A stretch of 64,000 bases of DNA, taken from assembly GCF_036013645.1 (NCBI RefSeq), contig NZ_CP107869.1, positions 4,526,001-4,590,000 of the forward strand, in the 5' to 3' direction. Of this stretch, positions 60,353 to 64,000 are shown one piece after another (position 1 is the stretch's first letter; the number at the start of each line of letters is the position of its first letter). The notes under the pieces are model-generated. The model was not told the origin of the DNA and searched no databases. It saw only the letters and a program-made list of their open reading frames with translations. The stretch comes from Streptomyces sp. NBC_00490 (GTDB lineage: Bacteria > Actinomycetota > Actinomycetes > Streptomycetales > Streptomycetaceae). The position numbers and the translations under genes are program-made.

Positions 60353-61642
60353 TCAGTTCCAGGTGCGCGTCCGCAGCGGCAGCCCGGACGCGCCGGACGC
60401 CGGTGGCCGGACGGCCAGGATCTGGTTGACGCCGATGCGGTTGCGTTCGAAGGCCAGGGCGCAGGCCGCCATGTAGAGGAGCCAGACCCGGGCCCGGCCG
60501 GGGCCCGCGATCCGCTGGGCGAGGGACCAGTCGGCCTCCAGGTTCGCGACCCAGCGGCGCAGGGTGAGGCCGTAGTGCTCGCGGATCGACTCGACGTCGC
60601 GCACCTCGAGGCGGGCGCGCTCCAGTTGGGTGACGGTGGTGCCGAGGGGGGCGAGTTCGCCGTCGGGGAAGACGTAGGCGTCGATGAACTCGTCGACGTG
60701 GTAGGTGGTTTCCTCGCGTTCGGGGCGGCGGGCGATCTGGTGGTTGAGGAGCCGTCCGCCGGACTTCAGGAGGGCGTACAGGTCGCGGGCGTACTCCAGG
60801 TAGCGGTCGGCGCCGACGTGTTCGGCCATGCCGATGGAGGCGATCGCGTCGTAGGGCCCGTCGGTGACGTCCCGGTAGTCCTGGACGCGGATCTCGACCC
60901 GGTCGGTGAGGCCCTCGTCGGCGACGCGCTTACGGGCGTAGGCGGCCTGTTCCTGGGAGAGGGTGACGCCGACGACGCTCACGCCGTGCTCGCGGGCGGC
61001 GTGGACGGCCATCGACCCCCAGCCGCAGCCGACGTCGAGAAGTCGCTGACCGGGGGTCAGGCCGAGTTTGCGGCAGACGAGTTCGAGCTTGTCGCGCTGG
61101 GCGGCCTCGAGTGTGCCGTGGGGGGACTCCCAGTAGGCGCACGAGTAGACCATCGACGGGCCGAGGACGATCTCGTAGAAGTCGTTGCCGACGTCGTAGT
61201 GGTGGCTGACGGCCCGTCTGTCGGTGCCTCTGGTGTGGAGGTGACCGCGGCGGCGGACCTCCTCGCGGGGCGGGGCGGGCGGCAGCGGAACCCCGCCGAG
61301 CTGCACGAGGCCGCGTACGGCGGACCGTACGCGGGGGTCGCGCAGCGCCTCGGAGAGGCTCCTGGGGGCCTCGTCGCGTTCCCAGACGAGGCCCGAGATG
61401 AGGCCGAGGGCGGTGTAGAGATCGCCGTCGATGTCGAGGTCGCCGGCGACCCAGGCGCGCGCGAGGCCGAGCTCGCCGGGCTTGAACAGCAGCCGCCGGA
61501 CGGCTCGGCGGTTGCGCACGACCAGCACGGGGGCGCCCGGCGGGCCTGCCTGGGATCCGTCCCACGCGCGGATGCGCACCGGGAGGGGGTTTCCCAGTAG
61601 TCGTTCCAAGTGGTTCTTCAGCCGCAGGGCGGCATCGGACAT
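60353..61642 (-). CDS. Cyclopropane-fatty-acyl-phospholipid synthase family methyltransferase
   Basis: 429 residues from ATG 61642 (GGAGG at 8 nt; the frame is open to 61717). Residues 1-130 form the N-terminal lipid-binding domain. SHHYDVGNDFYEIVLGPSMV and YSCAYWESP are CFA-synthase hallmarks. The SAM motif is LLDVGCGWGSMAVHAA. The C-terminus includes NHQIARRPEREETTYHVDEF, with the bicarbonate-site Tyr/His region. It transfers methyl or methylene groups onto unsaturated acyl chains of membrane lipids. 10-methyl branching is an alternative product. Confidence 0.92.
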   Translation of the reverse strand: MSDAALRLKNHLERLLGNPLPVRIRAWDGSQAGPPGAPVLVVRNRRAVRRLLFKPGELGLARAWVAGDLDIDGDLYTALGLISGLVWERDEAPRSLSEALRDPRVRSAVRGLVQLGGVPLPPAPPREEVRRRGHLHTRGTDRRAVSHHYDVGNDFYEIVLGPSMVYSCAYWESPHGTLEAAQRDKLELVCRKLGLTPGQRLLDVGCGWGSMAVHAAREHGVSVVGVTLSQEQAAYARKRVADEGLTDRVEIRVQDYRDVTDGPYDAIASIGMAEHVGADRYLEYARDLYALLKSGGRLLNHQIARRPEREETTYHVDEFIDAYVFPDGELAPLGTTVTQLERARLEVRDVESIREHYGLTLRRWVANLEADWSLAQRIAGPGRARVWLLYMAACALAFERNRIGVNQILAVRPPASGASGLPLRTRTWN

Positions 61643-61722
61643 GGCGCACACCTCCGTGACGAGGATCCCGGTTTTGTCCACCTGCTTAAACAACGACAGG
61701 CCGGGGCGCAATCCCAAGAACG

Positions 61723-61764
61723 CCGAAGGACCTCCCGCACCACGGATGGCGGGAGGTCCTTCGG
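61723..61764 (-). terminator. Terminator of ndh
   Basis: Perfect 16-bp stem CCGAAGGACCTCCCGC (61723-61738) with its complement at 61749-61764 and a 10-nt loop, just after the ndh stop. Confidence 0.9.
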
Positions 61765-61786
61765 GTGGTTCGGTGACCGGAGCGGG

Positions 61787-63169
61787 TCAGGAGGCCTTGG
61801 CCTCGGTCTTCTGCTCCGGCTTCGCGGCCGCCGGCACGGGCTTCGCGGCCTCGTAGAACTCCTCGCGCGGGTGCTCCATCGCGCCGAGGGAGACGACCTC
61901 GCGCTTGAGGAACATGCCGAGGGTCCAGTCGGCGAAGACGCGGACCTTGCGGTTCCAGGTCGGCATCGCCAGACCGTGGTAGCCACGGTGCATGTACCAG
62001 GCGAGACGGCCCTTGACCTTGATCTTCATCTTGCCCATGACGATCATCGCGACGCCCTTGTGGAGGCCGAGACCGGCCACCGCACCCTTGTTGGAGTGCG
62101 CGTACTCCTTCTGCGGGAAGCCCCGCATGCCGGAGACCACGTTGTCGCCGAGGACCTTGGCCTGACGCAGCGCGTGCTGGGCGTTCGGCGGGCACCAGGC
62201 GTTCTCGACGCCGGCCTTGCGGGCGGCGACGTCCGGGACCTGGGCGTTGTCGCCGGCGGCCCAGATGTAGTCGGTGCCCTGGACCTGGAGGGTCGGGGCG
62301 GTGTCCACGTGGCCGCGGGGGCCGAGCGGGAGGCCGTAGCGCGACAGGACCGGGTTGGGCTTGACGCCGGCGGTCCACACGATGGTGTTGGAGTCGACCT
62401 CCAGCCCGTTCTTCAGCACGACGTGGCCGTCGACGCAGGAGTCCATCGAGGTGGAGAGGTAGATCTCCACACCGCGGCTCTCCAGGTGCTCCTTGCCGTA
62501 CTGGCCGAGCTTGGGGCCGACCTCGGGAAGGATCTTGTCCGCGGCGTCGACCAGGATGAAGCGCATGTCCTCGCGGGACACGGTCTTGTAGTACTTGGCC
62601 GCGTCGCGGGCCAGGTCCTCGACCTCACCGATGGTCTCCGCACCGGCGAAACCGCCGCCGATGAAGACGAAGGTGAGCGCCTTGCGGCGGATCTCCTCGT
62701 CGGTGGTGGAGTCAGCCTTGTCGAGCTGCTCGAGGACGTGGTTGCGCAGGCCGATGGCCTCCTCGACGCCCTTCATACCGATGCCCTGCTCGGCGAGGCC
62801 GGGGATCGGGAAGGTGCGGGAGACCGCGCCGAGCGCGATGACCAGGTAGTCGAAGGGCAGCTCGTACGCCTCGCCGACCAGCGGGGCGATCGTGGCGACC
62901 TTGCGGTCCTGATCGATGGTGGTGACCCGGCCGGTGAGCACCTCCGCCTTGGGCAGCACGCGTCGCAGCGGGACGACGACATGGCGAGGGGAGATGTTGC
63001 CGGCGGCGGTTTCGGGGAGGAAGGGCTGGTAGGTCATGTACGACCGGGGGTCGACGACCGTGACGGTCGCCTCGCCGTAGCGCATCTTCTTGAGAATGCG
63101 CCGAGCTGCGTACAGGCCTACGTACCCACCGCCTACTACGAGGATCCTGGGACGCTCCGTGGTGCTCAT
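61787..63169 (-). CDS. ndh: Type II NADH dehydrogenase
   Basis: 460 residues from ATG 63169. Two Rossmann folds are visible: FAD motif ILVVGGGYVGLYAARRIL at the N-terminus and NAD motif TFVFIGGGFAGAETIGEV near residue 170, then DYIWAAGDNAQVPD binding FAD. The C-terminal amphipathic region (RGYHGLAMPTWNRKVRVFAD) attaches it to the membrane. It oxidises NADH and reduces menaquinone without proton pumping. A Rex-type operator lies 320 bases upstream. No strong Shine-Dalgarno precedes the ATG. Confidence 0.95.
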   Translation of the reverse strand: MSTTERPRILVVGGGYVGLYAARRILKKMRYGEATVTVVDPRSYMTYQPFLPETAAGNISPRHVVVPLRRVLPKAEVLTGRVTTIDQDRKVATIAPLVGEAYELPFDYLVIALGAVSRTFPIPGLAEQGIGMKGVEEAIGLRNHVLEQLDKADSTTDEEIRRKALTFVFIGGGFAGAETIGEVEDLARDAAKYYKTVSREDMRFILVDAADKILPEVGPKLGQYGKEHLESRGVEIYLSTSMDSCVDGHVVLKNGLEVDSNTIVWTAGVKPNPVLSRYGLPLGPRGHVDTAPTLQVQGTDYIWAAGDNAQVPDVAARKAGVENAWCPPNAQHALRQAKVLGDNVVSGMRGFPQKEYAHSNKGAVAGLGLHKGVAMIVMGKMKIKVKGRLAWYMHRGYHGLAMPTWNRKVRVFADWTLGMFLKREVVSLGAMEHPREEFYEAAKPVPAAAKPEQKTEAKAS

Positions 63170-63488
63170 GCCATCGAGTATCCACCCGCCCCAGGGGGGT
63201 CGCTCGTGCGCCCCTTCACAAGCTCCGACGGGGTGTGTGTTATCCTCCGCGACTCGCGTGATCCAGGTCATGGCGCGGACCGGGAACCGGCGTGTACGGC
63301 GGGCCGTTGTCAATGCCGCGTGAGCTGCCTCTCCGGGCTTTCGGAGGCTCCGTGAGACCTTCGAAACGATCTCGCGCGACCCCCTCGCGGAGGGTCCGCA
63401 TCTCGCCGTTTTGAACGTGTTCACAGGGGTGTTGGGACCCCGGAAGGGCCAACCGGGCCACATTCTTCGCCCCACCGGACCGAATTCC

Positions 63489-63506
63489 TTGTGAAGAACT
63501 TCACGA
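63489..63506 (-). promoter_or_regulatory. Rex operator (ROP)-like site upstream of ndh
   Basis: TTGTGAAGAACTTCACGA fits the Rex consensus TTGTGAAnnnnTTCACAA with one mismatch and is palindromic. Rex senses NADH/NAD+ and, from memory, represses ndh and cytochrome bd genes in Streptomyces. Confidence 0.75.
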
Positions 63507-63528
63507 ACTTTTCCGACGGCACGCGACA

Positions 63529-63550
63529 GAGGGGCCCCGAAGGGCCCCTC
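63529..63550. terminator. Hairpin downstream of the Ppx/GppA gene
   Basis: Perfect 9-bp stem GAGGGGCCC (63529-63537)/GGGCCCCTC (63542-63550) with a CGAA tetraloop, 40 bases after the stop. Confidence 0.8.
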
Positions 63551-63589
63551 AGACGTGCTCATACGTTGTTCTGCCTGCTCAGCAGAGGG

Positions 63590-64000
63590 CTACGTGATCG
63601 ACCACGCGATGCCGTCGAGGATGTCGTGCTCGCTCACGACGACCTCCTCGGCCCCCGTCCGCTCCATGATCGAGAGCAGTACGAGAGCCCCCGCGGCGAT
63701 GACGTCCACGCGCCCGGGGTGCATGGAGGGCACGGCCGCGCGCTCGGCGTGCGTCGAGCGCAGCAGCCACTCGGTGATCTCCCGGACCCGCTCGCGGGAG
63801 ACCCGGGAGTGATGGATGCGGACCGAGTCGTACGCGGGCAGTTCCTGCGCGATCGCCGACACAGTGGTCACGGACCCGGCGAGCCCCACCAGCGTGCGCG
63901 CCTCACGCAGCGGCACGGACTCCTCGGCGAGGTCGAGGGCGGCCTCGATGTCGGCCCGCATGGCGGCGATCTGCGCCTCCGAGGGCGGGTCGGTCACGGC
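63590..64000 (-). CDS. ppx: Ppx/GppA phosphatase family, C-terminal fragment
   Basis: Only the last 136 or so codons are in the window; the gene continues past base 64000. It has LVGLAGSVTTVSAIAQELPA (glycine loop of the second ASKHA lobe), SMHPGRVDVIAAGALVLLS and EVVVSEHDILDGIAWS, all typical of Ppx/GppA enzymes. These hydrolyse polyphosphate or pppGpp. The start is outside the window. Confidence 0.92.
   Translation of the reverse strand, partial: AVTDPPSEAQIAAMRADIEAALDLAEESVPLREARTLVGLAGSVTTVSAIAQELPAYDSVRIHHSRVSRERVREITEWLLRSTHAERAAVPSMHPGRVDVIAAGALVLLSIMERTGAEEVVVSEHDILDGIAWSIT

Larger units (their letters stand above)
63170..63589. other. ndh upstream region
   Basis: 420 bases between ndh and the Ppx/GppA gene, both on the minus strand, so it holds the ndh promoter and the Ppx terminator. 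TTGACA occurs on the minus strand near 63313. A TTCACAAG half-site at about 63217 and GTTCACAGGG at 63419 resemble Rex half-sites. No gene is supported. Confidence 0.5.

Noticed and set aside
58904..61600. Very long plus-strand frame across the exporter permease and into the CFA-synthase region.
   Set aside because: Its translation is Arg/Gly/Pro-rich nonsense, and both overlapped genes are well supported in other frames.

Overview
The window is a 64 kb piece of a Streptomyces chromosome. The GC content is very high, third codon positions are strongly GC-biased, start codons are often GTG, and many genes overlap by 4 bases (GTGA/ATGA). The window carries bldA, the tRNA-Leu(UAA) gene characteristic of Streptomyces. 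From memory, the gene order resembles the bldA/hut/sigI region of S. coelicolor; no database was consulted. By eye I saw no in-frame TTA codon in the genes annotated here, and no IS element, prophage or CRISPR array.

Layout. 1-3730: an LCP-family gene cut by the window edge, a hotdog thioesterase, an acyl-CoA dehydrogenase and UDP-glucose dehydrogenase. 4157-8390: a secreted copper/redox operon (Pro-rich membrane protein, CopC-CopD fusion, two cupredoxins, a YceI-like protein). 8401-13726: a CGNR-type regulator, tandem VOC proteins, a catalytically stripped M19 dipeptidase paralogue, a MerR/old-yellow-enzyme divergon and an intact M19 dipeptidase. 13723-20932: purE-purK, a GtrA flippase, a two-component system, a POT peptide transporter and a secreted alpha/beta hydrolase. 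20995-24961: four secreted or membrane-anchored surface proteins, two with C-terminal sortase signals. 25130-26700: a second-type seryl-tRNA synthetase behind a serine T-box leader. 26744-29017: a SigB-type sigma factor with its anti-sigma factor and antagonist.

29089-34794 is a histidine (urocanate) utilisation operon (hutU, an M20 amidase, hutF, hutI), every junction overlapping or tightly packed. A fold-III PLP decarboxylase-like gene diverges from it. 36501-38682 holds three roadblock/LC7-type proteins plus a PATAN/DUF4388-like protein, with no GTPase or kinase. 39360-45624 is the most interesting block: an RpiR regulator overlapping a histidine-ammonia-lyase-like gene that lacks the Ala-Ser-Gly MIO triad, divergent from a complete OpuC-type quaternary-amine ABC importer. 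I suggest this is an import-and-lysis module for a betaine such as ergothioneine or hercynine, feeding the nearby hut genes.

45691-53875 holds housekeeping and small conserved genes (SDR with divergent XRE regulator, cystathionine beta-synthase, SGNH hydrolase, thiolase, DUF4287). 53951-64000 holds a Bax-inhibitor-1 protein, pobA, bldA, a MacB/LolD-like ABC exporter, a cyclopropane-fatty-acid synthase, NDH-2 with a Rex-like operator, and a Ppx/GppA gene cut by the right edge. Strong GC hairpins mark most convergent junctions. A 42-nt intergenic repeat occurs three times, and one other repeat element has been absorbed into a hut coding sequence.
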